This document shows, piece by piece, positions 25,759-35,185 of a stretch of 64,000 nt of DNA. Position numbers and translations under genes: made by a program. Position 1 is the first letter of the stretch. Each line of letters begins with the position of its first letter. The stretch covers positions 62,001 through 126,000 of the forward strand of contig JAEZFD010000007.1 in the NCBI GenBank assembly GCA_023417655.1, read 5' to 3'. Under the pieces are notes generated by a model. It saw nothing but the letters and a program-made list of their open reading frames with translations, was not told the DNA's origin and ran no database searches. Origin of the DNA: Planctomycetota bacterium (GTDB taxonomy: Bacteria > Planctomycetota > Planctomycetia > Planctomycetales > Planctomycetaceae).

Positions 25759-26256
25759 TTACTGAAACAAGCTTGGGGGTGGACGCAGTTTTGAATCCAG
25801 TAGGAAGTCGAACTGAGCACCTGACGCAGGGACCTTGGCTCCCTGAATAATCGCGTGTGGCTTAAAGATCGTGTAGACCGTCGGCATCTGCTCGACCATT
25901 CCGACTTCTCCCCGGTTTGCACCGTTGGGGATCGGCGAGCCGTCCGGTTGCGTCATGCGTGAGAAGGTCACCCCATAATCACCCGCGGGACAGCCTGGGT
26001 TGAGAGAATAGTCTGTGAGCGTGAACTTCCCTTCGGCATCAGTCACTCCGAACGCGCCGTTTCCTGGCGTCCCCTGAGTTGGATTGAACGTCACGGTCGC
26101 CCCCACGAGAGGTTTTCCGTCGAGTATGACTTTACCGGTCACAGGGACCAGCGCAGGACCGGAGTCGACCTTTCCTCCACATCCTGACAGGACGCCTAAC
26201 AGAAGCACCGCTGGAATAACCCGACACCGCTGAAAAAGCTGGATAAGACAAGACAA
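25759..26256 (-). CDS. DUF1559-associated lipoprotein, carboxypeptidase-regulatory-like
   Basis: 165 residues. The leader ends in LSGC with the lipid Cys at 26. The body opens with PVTGKVILDGKPLVGATVTFNP, the typical start of the transthyretin-like (carboxypeptidase regulatory) domain found in planctomycete lipoproteins, and continues GVTDAEGKFTLTDY and PAGDYGVTFSR. It probably displays a beta-sandwich on the cell surface. The start is TTG at 26256, with AGGAG six bases upstream. It follows a DUF1559 gene by 285 bases on the same strand, a pairing repeated at 44.8-46.5 kb. Confidence 0.85.
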   Translation of the reverse strand: MSCLIQLFQRCRVIPAVLLLGVLSGCGGKVDSGPALVPVTGKVILDGKPLVGATVTFNPTQGTPGNGAFGVTDAEGKFTLTDYSLNPGCPAGDYGVTFSRMTQPDGSPIPNGANRGEVGMVEQMPTVYTIFKPHAIIQGAKVPASGAQFDFLLDSKLRPPPSLFQ

Positions 26257-26541
26257 CGGAAGCTCCTTTTATTAATGAGTTCTCCGAATCTGGAGCCTCG
26301 GTGGAAATCAAAGACGTTGCCAGACGCCGCGCCGACTCACGTTGTTGGCAGGACCGAATGGCTGTCATCCTGGCGGGCGGGCGCAGATTGTCCCCAGACC
26401 GCCCGCGGGCGATTCACGTGCCTAAAAAAGCTGACACGACCGATGATCGGCAGGAACAAAACCGAGGCACGATTCATCGGGACCATCTGGCCCCCGAACT
26501 CCTGCGGGCTCACATGGTCGCGTCGTCGATATTGGCAATGA

Positions 26542-27531
26542 CTAGTATTCTCCGACGACGGTTCCGTCAGCGATTCTTGTCAACCCATGACGGACGGCAA
26601 TATCGCTACTCTGGCTAATGAAACGAACAGCCCCATCTGCCAGCAGGAGATAGCATCCACCCACATGAGAACTGCCCGGAAGACTATAAGATCCCAGTTT
26701 TCCAATCATACGGGGACGTTGATTGGGAGGGGTGTCCCAGCCGCAGCAGACATCGAAGTTAATCCCCTGAGTGACGTTCAATGTCACACCATTTCCGGCG
26801 TAAACACTGCATCCCCAATAGTTGCCCGTTCCGTCGTGAACCTCACGGGTGGTTTCCACAACCATCGCCGTATTGCTCGTTCCATCACGGCAGTCTTTGA
26901 TCCCGGACTTCGAATTCTCTCCGAACAGGGCCCGAAGGTTTCCTGTTTCGCTCCCCCAGTTGGCTGAAGGGGTGCGGCCACTCGTAGTGCTGAAACCGTA
27001 GTTGATAATCTGGCTGCCTGCGACTCCGCAACCGTAGTTCGTTGAAGCGGAGTTATAGACCATTGGTCCTGCGTCACTTGGGCATGCAAAGACCTGGAGA
27101 ACCGTCTTAGAAAGCTCGGCGTTTGCTGCCTTGGCGGCGGCCGACCCTGCAGTGGTTCCCTGCCCTGTGGCACTCCAACCGCTGAAGAGGCTGTCGCGGT
27201 ATGCAGCTGTGTGATCGTACTTGCCGTAAAGCGGGGCCTGATCCATGTAAGGGAGCAGGTGAACCCACCCGGACTGATTCATCACGATATCACCGGTGTT
27301 CTTATACACCATAGAGTTATGAGCTGAACCATAGGGAAACAGGCTGTGTGCGTCGTGATAATTGTGCAACGCCAGTCCGAACTGCTTCATATTGTTCTGG
27401 CAGCTGGACCGCCGTGCCGCCTCGCGCGCCTGTTGCACTGCAGGGAGAAGGAGTGCGATCAAAACCGCGATAATCGCAATGACCACCAGAAGCTCAATGA
27501 GAGTGAAACCTCGCCTGTGAAACGACTGCAT
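26542..27531 (-). CDS. DUF1559 protein with pilin-like N-terminus (copy 1)
   Basis: 329 residues. The first 35 carry a type IV pilin/pseudopilin leader: GFTLIELLVVIAIIAVLIALLLPAVQQ, followed by REAARRSSCQNNMKQFGLALHNYHD. The DUF1559 body has the usual CPSDAGP and DGTSNTAMVVE motifs and ends with the LADGAVRFIS-type block. Such proteins are abundant in planctomycetes and are thought to be surface or pilus-like components. The ATG at 27531 has AGGGG eight bases upstream; an earlier in-frame start would bury the leader. Confidence 0.92.
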   Translation of the reverse strand: MQSFHRRGFTLIELLVVIAIIAVLIALLLPAVQQAREAARRSSCQNNMKQFGLALHNYHDAHSLFPYGSAHNSMVYKNTGDIVMNQSGWVHLLPYMDQAPLYGKYDHTAAYRDSLFSGWSATGQGTTAGSAAAKAANAELSKTVLQVFACPSDAGPMVYNSASTNYGCGVAGSQIINYGFSTTSGRTPSANWGSETGNLRALFGENSKSGIKDCRDGTSNTAMVVETTREVHDGTGNYWGCSVYAGNGVTLNVTQGINFDVCCGWDTPPNQRPRMIGKLGSYSLPGSSHVGGCYLLLADGAVRFISQSSDIAVRHGLTRIADGTVVGEY

Positions 27532-27732
27532 AGCGATCCCCTTGCAAGAAGCGACGAAAGATGAGAAGCGAACGCATATCGAGAAATCGATGCGCAGGAT
27601 GAACCGGCGCATCATTTGATAATTACAGGCGATACACGAATTTCAGATGGGAATGGAATCGTCACGGTCACGCCGAGTAGCGTGTCGATATTTCGATCGT
27701 CTCGACGCGAATTCCTGCGTCGACGGTAACAC

Positions 27733-27840
27733 TTAGGAGACCTTGAATCGCGACAGTTTCATCAACATCGCCCCGGTGCCTGCTGTGAATGCCGGTGAGA
27801 CCGGGACCGTCTGGAAGGTGCTTGCCCCTCCTGATTTCAC
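27733..27840 (-). pseudogene. Possible remnant of a gene 3' end, or 35-aa peptide
   Basis: Reverse-strand frame from a GTG to TAA. Its product reads like the tail of a longer protein (TFQTVPVSPAFTAGTGAML then MKLSRFKVS). A stop lies just upstream of the GTG and no clear ribosome site exists, so decay of a former gene is more likely than a real peptide. Confidence 0.2.
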
Positions 27841-28263
27841 GAAATTCCCTCATATAATCAGCGAATCACAATCGTGATTTGCATTCGTTCAAGCTTCTTG
27901 CGGATACGTTTTAAAGCGCCGACGGCACATGCGGATGAATTGTGCCATCTGTCGTATCGGCTGGTTTCGATTCTATTCTGGCGAAATAAATGATGTCAAC
28001 AAAATGTCGTCCCGTTTCATACAGCATCTATCGTCGCTGGTTCTTCGGCGCGCATTAACATTCCATCTCTTTGCGCATGTGCAGGTCGACGTCGCGCACC
28101 CGCGTCCAGTCGTGATATTGAACCGTCGGAACTCACTGATAATTCACACGGAACGTGGGTAAGAAACGTGGCCGCTCCCTCTTGCATGGCAGCCTACTCA
28201 ATGGAAGTCTCCATCGTGCGACCTCTCCAGCGCGAGATCTCTGTGGACAATGGAACGAAAAAA

Positions 28264-28283
28264 TGAGCGGCAGGAAACGCTCA
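28264..28283. repeat. Hairpin TGAGCG-GCAGGAAA-CGCTCA
   Basis: Perfect 6-bp stem around the loop GCAGGAAA. The core GAGCGGCAGGAAACGCT recurs exactly at 53242-53258. Confidence 0.4.
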
Positions 28284-28591
28284 GGCTTGAGGCTGCTCAA
28301 GTCTCGCTCTGAGGGCCAATCTCTTGCCGGGGTTTGCGATCGCCGTTCCAATTTTCGGTGAAGCCACGATTGGCTCCGTTAAAATGGCGAAGCAGCTGTG
28401 TCGAGAGGAAGTACACCGGCCACGTTGCTTTTGAGCGGCCCGGCCTTGCCACATGGCGTTGAGTCTTTCATCAATCGAAACCCGTGCGGCGGGGGCTGAA
28501 GCAGCCAACAGCGATCGGACAGTCTTCCTCCGTCTCTTTGGGGGAAAGTCCCCTCGCTGGAAGTACCCCAGAAGGCTCGCTGGGGCTGTTC

Positions 28592-30790
28592 CTATCGCGG
28601 CTTCGGCAATCGCCAGACGCGGATTGTTGAATCGCAGCTCGCGGATACGGCATAGCGTCCATCTGGAGAGACCGCTAATCCCTGAATTGCGGCTTCATGG
28701 CCTTCATAGGAGTGAAGCAGCTTTCCAGTTGCGGCGTCCCAGAGTCGGACAGCTGTATCGGCGCCGGCACGATGAGCGAAGAAGTCTTCCGGCTCCCCTC
28801 CGCCTCCTGATAGAAATCGTTGGCCGTCCGGGCAGAACGTCACTGCCCAGATGAAGCCCTGATGCTCCTTTAATTCATGGAGCAGCTTTCCGTCCGAATA
28901 ACTCCAAATGCGGACTGCCCGATCGCCGGCGTCATTTTGTCCGTTTAGAAATCTCTTTCCACTGCTCGTGACGAGAAACCGGCTGTCATGTGAAGCGGCC
29001 ATCGATTCGATGAGGCTGGCCTGATGAAACGGGGTCCGTCGCCGTCGTCCGCTGCTGAGGACGATCTCGTCCAGATCCATATTTCCGAAGAGGATCTTCT
29101 TGTTCCGGTCGATGAACGTCGCGCAATAGACGGTGTGAGGTTCCGGAATCGTGAGGAGACTGCTCTTCTTCGTCACGTTGTAGATGCTGCCGGATCCATT
29201 CTGATGAGTGACGATCATCAGACGGGCATCGTTGGAAAAATAGGCCTCGCTCAGCGGCGGGAGTTCCGTCATTGAGATCTCATTCCCGTTCTCTGCGTCG
29301 AGTTCTCGCAGGCAATCCCGGTCACATGCCAGAACCGTCAGATTGTCAGCTGAAAAGGCAACCGCGCGAACGTGTCGGCGGAAATCACGGAATGACCAGC
29401 GCAGTTGATAGGTTTTGAGATCCCAGACTCGAACGGATTGATCATTGCTGCCTGAGACCAGCCGCGTTCCATCTGGAGAGACCGCGACGCAATTGACGTA
29501 GGCAGAGTGACCCCAAAGGACGGCCACCTCACCCGGTGGTTCATCAGGGACTGTCGAGGAAAGTTCAATTCGCTGATCGGTTGTCGGAAGCATGGATAAC
29601 GGGAGGTCCAGGCCCTTCTCCCGGTTAGTCTGCGTTTGTTCCTCTGCGTGCGAAAGCGTCGGTGAATCAACCGATGGGAGGCTCGTTGCCGCATTGTGAC
29701 TTTTCACAGCATCCGAGTTGAGGAATCCCCACCAAAGCAATCCAGCTGTCGCGACTCCGCAGATGATTAGGGCGGCATTTTTTCCGTTCAAAGTGCGGGG
29801 GCGATCTATGATTGCCCTGATTTCCTCCGCCAGGTCGCGGGCCGTTTCAAAGCGATCTTCAGGCCGGTCTTCAAGACATCGACGGCAGATGTTAACCACG
29901 CCCTTTAAATGATAAGGGAGAGATGTCTGGAGCGCCGCGCTTCGTGACGCTGCGTCGTCGAAGATCGCGAAGCGCTGTCCCGTCAAAAGTTGAAAGAAAA
30001 CGATTCCAAGCGAGTAGATGTCAGACCGGGCATCTAACTTCTCACCTCTCTCCTGCTCCGGTGACATATAACCGGGCGTTCCGCAGACCCCATTCGCCAT
30101 CTCATCATGACGAACGCTGATTCCAAAATCAGCAAGGCGCGGGCGACGCTGTTGATCAAGCAGAATATTCGAAGGTTTGATATCCCGATGAACGAACCCC
30201 TGCTGATGTGCGACCGAAAGAGCATCCGCGATGTCGGCCACGAGCGCGGCAGATTCGAAGAGGGAGGGTCGCTGATTTGCGATCTCCTCAGCCAGTGTCC
30301 TGCCTTCAATCAGTTCAGTGACAAGAAACAGTGCCCCGTCATGCCGACCGACATCATAAACCGTGACGATGCCGGGGTGTCGGAGTTGTGCCGACCTCCG
30401 TGCTTCCGCTAAGAGTTGTTCGGAAGATTGACTGTTGCGGACGTGACCAATTTTGACAGCGACAGCCCGCTCGAGTTCGCGATCGAATGCCTGGTAGACG
30501 CTGCCAAATCCACCTGCGCCGAGTCTGGCTTCTAGCCGATAGCGATCTGCAAGAAGTGTCCCGATGAGCCGGTCCTTGTTCACTTCTGCTTCCGGAAGTG
30601 TCTCCTCCTTCTCGTGGGACCGGTTCATCCAAGCCATGCGCTTCAGCCGTCGCACGTGGGCCGGGAGTGGCTTAATCAGTTCAGACGAGTCCCCACATAG
30701 ATCGGAAATCGAGAGCTCGATACCTTTTTCCCAAGCCTCTTCCCACTTCAGCAGCAGGCTGGTCAGTTTGTCCTCGGGCTCCTCGATCAC
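28592..30790 (-). CDS. Ser/Thr protein kinase with C-terminal WD40 propeller
   Basis: 732 residues. Kinase domain about 84-345: glycine loop GAGGFGSV (91-98), K113, HRDIKPSN (201-208), DFG (221-223), GTPGYMSPEQ (237-246). All catalytic residues are present. A single membrane helix follows (about 336-356). The C-terminal part (from about 405) has WD40 repeats, clearest at GHSAYVNCVAVSPDGTRLVS and GHEAAIQGLAVSPDGRY, likely forming a beta-propeller on the other side of the membrane. The start is GTG at 30790, overlapping the sigma-factor stop codon by four bases (GTGA), so the two are translationally coupled. This Hanks-type layout is common in planctomycetes. Confidence 0.93.
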   Translation of the reverse strand: MIEEPEDKLTSLLLKWEEAWEKGIELSISDLCGDSSELIKPLPAHVRRLKRMAWMNRSHEKEETLPEAEVNKDRLIGTLLADRYRLEARLGAGGFGSVYQAFDRELERAVAVKIGHVRNSQSSEQLLAEARRSAQLRHPGIVTVYDVGRHDGALFLVTELIEGRTLAEEIANQRPSLFESAALVADIADALSVAHQQGFVHRDIKPSNILLDQQRRPRLADFGISVRHDEMANGVCGTPGYMSPEQERGEKLDARSDIYSLGIVFFQLLTGQRFAIFDDAASRSAALQTSLPYHLKGVVNICRRCLEDRPEDRFETARDLAEEIRAIIDRPRTLNGKNAALIICGVATAGLLWWGFLNSDAVKSHNAATSLPSVDSPTLSHAEEQTQTNREKGLDLPLSMLPTTDQRIELSSTVPDEPPGEVAVLWGHSAYVNCVAVSPDGTRLVSGSNDQSVRVWDLKTYQLRWSFRDFRRHVRAVAFSADNLTVLACDRDCLRELDAENGNEISMTELPPLSEAYFSNDARLMIVTHQNGSGSIYNVTKKSSLLTIPEPHTVYCATFIDRNKKILFGNMDLDEIVLSSGRRRRTPFHQASLIESMAASHDSRFLVTSSGKRFLNGQNDAGDRAVRIWSYSDGKLLHELKEHQGFIWAVTFCPDGQRFLSGGGGEPEDFFAHRAGADTAVRLWDAATGKLLHSYEGHEAAIQGLAVSPDGRYAVSASCDSTIRVWRLPKPR

Positions 30791-31377
30791 TCGTCCATCA
30801 CCCAATCTTCGAGACCTGCGCAGAGCCGAATGCGAGCGGAGGCCCAACGCCGTTTTAACGTCGCCAACGAGATTCCCAGCAGTTGAGCCGCCTCTGGCTG
30901 GCTGAACCCTTCATACCAAAGTAGGTCAACAACAGCTCGTTGCTCCTCAGGCAACAAATCGACTGATTCATGAAAACGGGACCAGGCTTCGAGGTTATCG
31001 GGTTCCCCGTCATCCGGATTCTGTTCGAGCACCTTTGAATCGAACCGGGTCTGAAGATTCGCACCGAGACCGTGAGGTCCCTGATAACGCTTGGCGAGAT
31101 CCAAAAGTTCCCGTCGAATCTGGACGGCCGCCAGGCTGTAAAACTCTCCAGCATGCGTCGGTTTGACTGCCTCGAGCGCGCGATTTAAACGAAGGAGCGC
31201 CGCCTGCAGAACATCATCGGTCTCTGACCACCGTCGCACTTTGGGAAATTGCCGCAGCATCTTCGCTGCGAGTCTTCGGAGCCGGTCACAAGTATGTTCA
31301 ATTAACAATTCTCTTGCATGCGGCGACCCCTCCCCCAGTGACTGAAGCCGTTGGAGCAATTCTGTTGTATGCGGCAT
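30787..31377 (-). CDS. ECF-type RNA polymerase sigma factor
   Basis: 196 residues. Region 2 includes RRWSETDDVLQAALLRLNRAL; region 4 is LPEEQRAVVDLLWYEGFSQPE followed by AAQLLGISLATLKRRWASAR. It belongs to the planctomycete ECF groups that are paired with kinases instead of a classical anti-sigma factor. Its last four bases overlap the kinase start, which suggests phosphorylation-linked control, though that is inference from context. ATG start at 31377. Confidence 0.92.
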   Translation of the reverse strand: MPHTTELLQRLQSLGEGSPHARELLIEHTCDRLRRLAAKMLRQFPKVRRWSETDDVLQAALLRLNRALEAVKPTHAGEFYSLAAVQIRRELLDLAKRYQGPHGLGANLQTRFDSKVLEQNPDDGEPDNLEAWSRFHESVDLLPEEQRAVVDLLWYEGFSQPEAAQLLGISLATLKRRWASARIRLCAGLEDWVMDE

Positions 31378-31667
31378 TTTCGAACGGGCCCGGCATCATC
31401 TGCCGAAATCGCATCAGCGGTTCAGATAACGAACCTGCATGAGACGTCAGGAGACGCAGCGACGTCTGACACGTAATCGGCTCACGAGAAAGGAAAAAAA
31501 GTCACTGTGAAAAAATCACTGTGGCGCGAAATCATATCGGCAGGAAGTCCGAAATGGGAGCATTTGAAATCGTCATTGGCGAAGTTGAGCCGACTTCCTG
31601 CTGATCCTCGCTTGAGGGAGTGGTCGTACAGAGTGAGTGAGAAGAATCCCCAGGTTTGGATAGCAAA

Positions 31668-33008
31668 ATGTCCGCTAATTCCCCCGACTTCGATCCTTAT
31701 CATAAATGGCTCGGCATTCCCAAAGGCAAACGCCCACCGACTTACTACGAACTGCTTGCGATTTCTCTGGATGAAGTTGACCCGGAGGTAATTCGCGGAG
31801 CAGTCCAACAGCGTCGCCAATTCGTGGAATCAAGACGCGGTCAGGGGCAGGATGCCGCCGTTAACAGTCTCATCTACCAACTCAGCGAAGCCGAGGTGAC
31901 TCTGCTGAAGAGCGAACTGCGGCGGGACTACGATCGTCGGTTAAACCTGTTTCATCGGCGCCGCAAGAAGAGACAGATTGATCCGAATGTCAGTCGTACA
32001 CGATATGAATCCAGAGCCGGGAAGTCGGTTGGCGAAGGTTCGGGGATTACCGGAACTTTTTTCTGCGTGATGACGATCTTTATTGTCGGTTTCGGGATGA
32101 TGGCCTGGATCAGTTTTCAATTGCCTTGGAGTCGACTCACGAGCGCTGACTCAGCATTGGCGAAGGCCGCGCCGAATCCGACGTCTGACGCCGTCGAGTC
32201 TGCCCCGCTGAACCCCGAACACTTCAATTCCCCAAAGTTGAATCCTGCCCCGCCTGTCCCTGTCGAGAACATGCCTGTCGAGCAGGCTGCCGTTCGACCG
32301 GTGCCCGCCCCCGTTCCAACCACTCCAGTGATCGACGAGGTGACGGCGAACGCAGTAGATCGAAAAGCTGCTGAATGGGTGCTCGGAAAGCAGGGAAAGG
32401 TCAAGGTTCGCTTCAAGGATGGGAATGAGGTGGAGGTGCAACAACTCGCGAATCTCCCAGAAGGAGACTTCGTCCTCTTTGCAGTGAACCTCAGGGACCG
32501 GAAGGAGGTTCGAGATGATGATCTGAAGCAGCTCTCTCCGCTTCGACGTCTGGAAGCCCTGAATATCTGGGGGACCAGCGTCTCCGATAACTGTCTCGCA
32601 CACTTCTCGGAAATCACCAGCCTGCGGGATCTGAGAATAGTGGGAACTCCGATTTCCGGCGCCGGTTTCAAGTATCTCAAGAAGCTGGACAAGCTGCACA
32701 CGATCCTGTGCGGTGGCTGCCCAATCATTGATCCCGGGCTGGATTACTTAGCAGAACTCCCCGGCCTCACTTTTCTCGGTCTCGTCGACACCCGTGTCAC
32801 GGATGCAGGCATGAGTGCTCTGGCAAAAGTGCCGAATCTTGAACAGCTTTCCATCTCTGGAAACAGGGGCGTGACCAACGCAGGACTCGAGGCACTGGCG
32901 GGAAGTCGGAGCCTGAAGAAAATTGGAGCCAGGCGGACGAGCGTCACCCGCGAAGCAGTCGGAAAATTCAAAACGCGGTTGCCAGAGTGTGAAGTGGAAG
33001 TTGACTGA
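31668..33008 (+). CDS. Membrane protein with J-like N-terminus and leucine-rich repeats
   Basis: 446 residues. Residues 5-90 resemble the planctomycete J-like domain (PPTYYELLAISLDEVDPEVI, then LKSELRRDYDRRL) but lack the HPD tripeptide that lets true J-proteins stimulate Hsp70. A membrane helix lies near 127-148. A Pro/Ala/Val-rich linker leads to leucine-rich repeats from about 285 (LRRLEALNIWGTSVSD, LRDLRIVGTPISGAG, LTFLGLVDTRVTDAG, LEQLSISGNRGVTNAG). It is divergent from the sigma/kinase operon, 290 bases apart, so shared control is possible. Start at ATG 31668; a TTG four codons earlier is possible. Confidence 0.8.
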   Translation: MSANSPDFDPYHKWLGIPKGKRPPTYYELLAISLDEVDPEVIRGAVQQRRQFVESRRGQGQDAAVNSLIYQLSEAEVTLLKSELRRDYDRRLNLFHRRRKKRQIDPNVSRTRYESRAGKSVGEGSGITGTFFCVMTIFIVGFGMMAWISFQLPWSRLTSADSALAKAAPNPTSDAVESAPLNPEHFNSPKLNPAPPVPVENMPVEQAAVRPVPAPVPTTPVIDEVTANAVDRKAAEWVLGKQGKVKVRFKDGNEVEVQQLANLPEGDFVLFAVNLRDRKEVRDDDLKQLSPLRRLEALNIWGTSVSDNCLAHFSEITSLRDLRIVGTPISGAGFKYLKKLDKLHTILCGGCPIIDPGLDYLAELPGLTFLGLVDTRVTDAGMSALAKVPNLEQLSISGNRGVTNAGLEALAGSRSLKKIGARRTSVTREAVGKFKTRLPECEVEVD

Positions 33009-33373
33009 AGTCGGGCTGGATATGTCCTGTCGACGATGAACAGACGGAGACTGCTCTCCGCATGCCGTCCGTCTGCTCAGGCAGTTGTTCCTCGCGGATC
33101 TGGTGATTCGCGCTTCATCCCGGACCCTGATGCAAAAAGTTGGGGTTCTGTGACTTCCCGGCTTGTTGGACCGGGTTTCGGCAGATAAAAGTCAGTCCTG
33201 TCGCAGGGGAGATGGTTCCGGTTTCGCTCATCGGAAGAAAGCTCTTTTGATCGGCACTGAGGTTTGGTGCGCTCAGAAGGACATCGGGTCGCGGCTCGCG
33301 CGATCTCCGGTTTCGTCTGTGAGGAGTGAGGCGGGACAAAGGGACTCCGCCTGAACAACGGAGTCGGGGACTG
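33009..33373. other. Intergenic region, no gene seen
   Basis: 365 bases between the LRR protein and the antiporter, same direction. No terminator with a T run and no repeat noticed. Confidence 0.4.
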
Positions 33374-35086
33374 ATGGAAGCGTGGAATCTGCTCTTTAGT
33401 GTGGTGCTCCTGCTCGGAGCCTGCATGGTGACCGGCGGGGTGTTTGCCCGGTTCGGTCAAAGTCCCATGCTGGGATATCTGCTGGCAGGCATGGTCTGCG
33501 GACATGGAGCCCTGAACCTCATCCACAACGAACATGAAATTGAGCTGATATCGGAACTCGGAGTGGCATTGCTGCTCTTCAGTCTGGGGCTCGAATTCTC
33601 TATCGGCCGGTTGTTGTCGCTGGGGACGAGGACCCTTTTATCCGGGGCCTTGCAGGTGATCCTGACCTCGGTCTTTGGCACGCTCCTGGCTCTGGCATTT
33701 GGACTGGGACTCGTCGAGTCCGTCGCGGTGGGCTCGCTGATTTCTTTGAGCAGTACGGCGTGCGTTTTACGGGTCCTGATGGAACGCTCGGAGGTCGAAA
33801 GCCCGCAGGGACGAAACACGCTGGCCGTGCTGCTGACTCAGGATATCGCTGTCGTTCCACTGGCAATGTTGATGACTTTCATGGCGCATGGAGGAACGCC
33901 GGTCGATGTCTTGATGGATGTCGGTAAGACGATCCTCGCTGTGGCAGCCCTGATTCTCGCGCTGCACGTCAGCTTGAATATCGTCGCAGTCCGCGCTCTG
34001 GGGACGCTGACTCTCGATCGGAACCGTGAGCTGACGCTTGTTCTGGCGGTCGTTGTCGGATTGGGCTCGGCCTGGCTGGCGATTCGAGCAGATATCTCTC
34101 CATCGCTGGGAGCCTTCGTCGCAGGGATGTTTCTTGGCAGTTCCCCATTTGCGACTCAGATTCGTGCCGACATTTCCTCACTGAGAACTGTGCTGCTGAC
34201 TCTGTTTTTTGGATCGGCAGGCATGGTCGCGAGTCCAACCTGGATTCTGCATCATCTGCCGCTCGTATTGCTGGTGACCGTCCTGATCGTGGTGGGGAAA
34301 GCAGTCATCGTCTGGGGAATCTTTCGCCTGGCAGGCCAGCCGCACCATATTGCCGCAGCGACCGGAATTTGTCTGGCACAGATCGGAGAGTTCGCATTCG
34401 TGCTGGCGGCGATTGGTCGTGAGAACAACATTATCACCGAGCAGACTCAGATGATGGTGGTCTCGGCGTCCATCGCGAGCCTGTTTGCAACTCCCTTGCT
34501 CGTCAGTAATTCGCTTCGAATTGGTATCTGGCTATCTCGACTGATTGGTGCCGGCAATCCGACGGGCACGACCGCAGCGGAAGCCAATTCCCACCTCCCG
34601 GACGTGGTCATCATTGGATTTGGCCCGGCAGGCCGTCTGGCAGCAGAACCGTTCATCGGTCGTGGAGAACGTGTTCACGTCATCGACTTGAATCATCGAG
34701 GAATCCGCGACGCGATCAATTTAGGGTTTCATGGTGAGATCGGTGATGCCTCTCAGCCCGATGTGCTCGCGCATTCTCATATTGAAAACGCCAAAGTCAT
34801 CATTATTACAATTCCTGACCACGTAGCCGCATTCCGGATTCTCTCGGAAATCAAGCGGATCTCGCCGCATACCCATGTCACAATACGATCCCGGTACCAG
34901 CGATATACCAATGAGTTCGCGGACTCGGGGGCCAGTATTGTGATTGGCGATGAAGAGGAAGTCGGGGCAGCACTGGGCCGCGAGAGCGAGGCCTGGTTGA
35001 GATCACTTGATCCGGAACGTTCAGACGAAAATGAACTGGAGAAGACTCAGCCGATCGAACGTCCGATACCGTCTCCGCCAAATTGA
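33374..35086 (+). CDS. CPA2-family monovalent cation:proton antiporter with TrkA-N domain
   Basis: 570 residues. About twelve membrane segments fill 1-400 (FGQSPMLGYLLAGMVCG near the start, LLLFSLGLEFS, LTQDIAVVPLAML), as in KefB/KefC. A cytosolic TrkA-N nucleotide-binding domain follows (VVIIGFGPAGRLAAEPF, then VIDLNHRGIRDA, about 415-540), which gates the channel by NAD(H) or related ligands. Potassium or sodium efflux against protons is expected. No KefF/G-type partner is visible. The ATG has GGGGA four bases upstream. Confidence 0.92.
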   Translation: MEAWNLLFSVVLLLGACMVTGGVFARFGQSPMLGYLLAGMVCGHGALNLIHNEHEIELISELGVALLLFSLGLEFSIGRLLSLGTRTLLSGALQVILTSVFGTLLALAFGLGLVESVAVGSLISLSSTACVLRVLMERSEVESPQGRNTLAVLLTQDIAVVPLAMLMTFMAHGGTPVDVLMDVGKTILAVAALILALHVSLNIVAVRALGTLTLDRNRELTLVLAVVVGLGSAWLAIRADISPSLGAFVAGMFLGSSPFATQIRADISSLRTVLLTLFFGSAGMVASPTWILHHLPLVLLVTVLIVVGKAVIVWGIFRLAGQPHHIAAATGICLAQIGEFAFVLAAIGRENNIITEQTQMMVVSASIASLFATPLLVSNSLRIGIWLSRLIGAGNPTGTTAAEANSHLPDVVIIGFGPAGRLAAEPFIGRGERVHVIDLNHRGIRDAINLGFHGEIGDASQPDVLAHSHIENAKVIIITIPDHVAAFRILSEIKRISPHTHVTIRSRYQRYTNEFADSGASIVIGDEEEVGAALGRESEAWLRSLDPERSDENELEKTQPIERPIPSPPN

Positions 35087-35185
35087 CACGACGGGACTCT
35101 CACCATTGCGAGGACGCCGTACGTGCGCACTGCATGAAGACCCTGCACGAGGACGCTGGAAAATGTGCGGGGCGGATCAGCTCAG

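Larger units (their letters stand above)
27532..28591. other. About 1 kb without a supported gene
   Basis: Region between the DUF1559 gene start and the end of the kinase gene. It contains a short coding-like fragment at 27733-27840, a short palindrome (AATCAC-AATC-GTGATT, 27864-27879), and a hairpin with loop GCAGGAAA at 28264-28283. Otherwise nothing. Confidence 0.45.

Noticed and set aside
27668..27853. 61-codon reverse frame
   Set aside because: Overlaps the more protein-like fragment at 27733-27840 in another frame and lacks a start signal.
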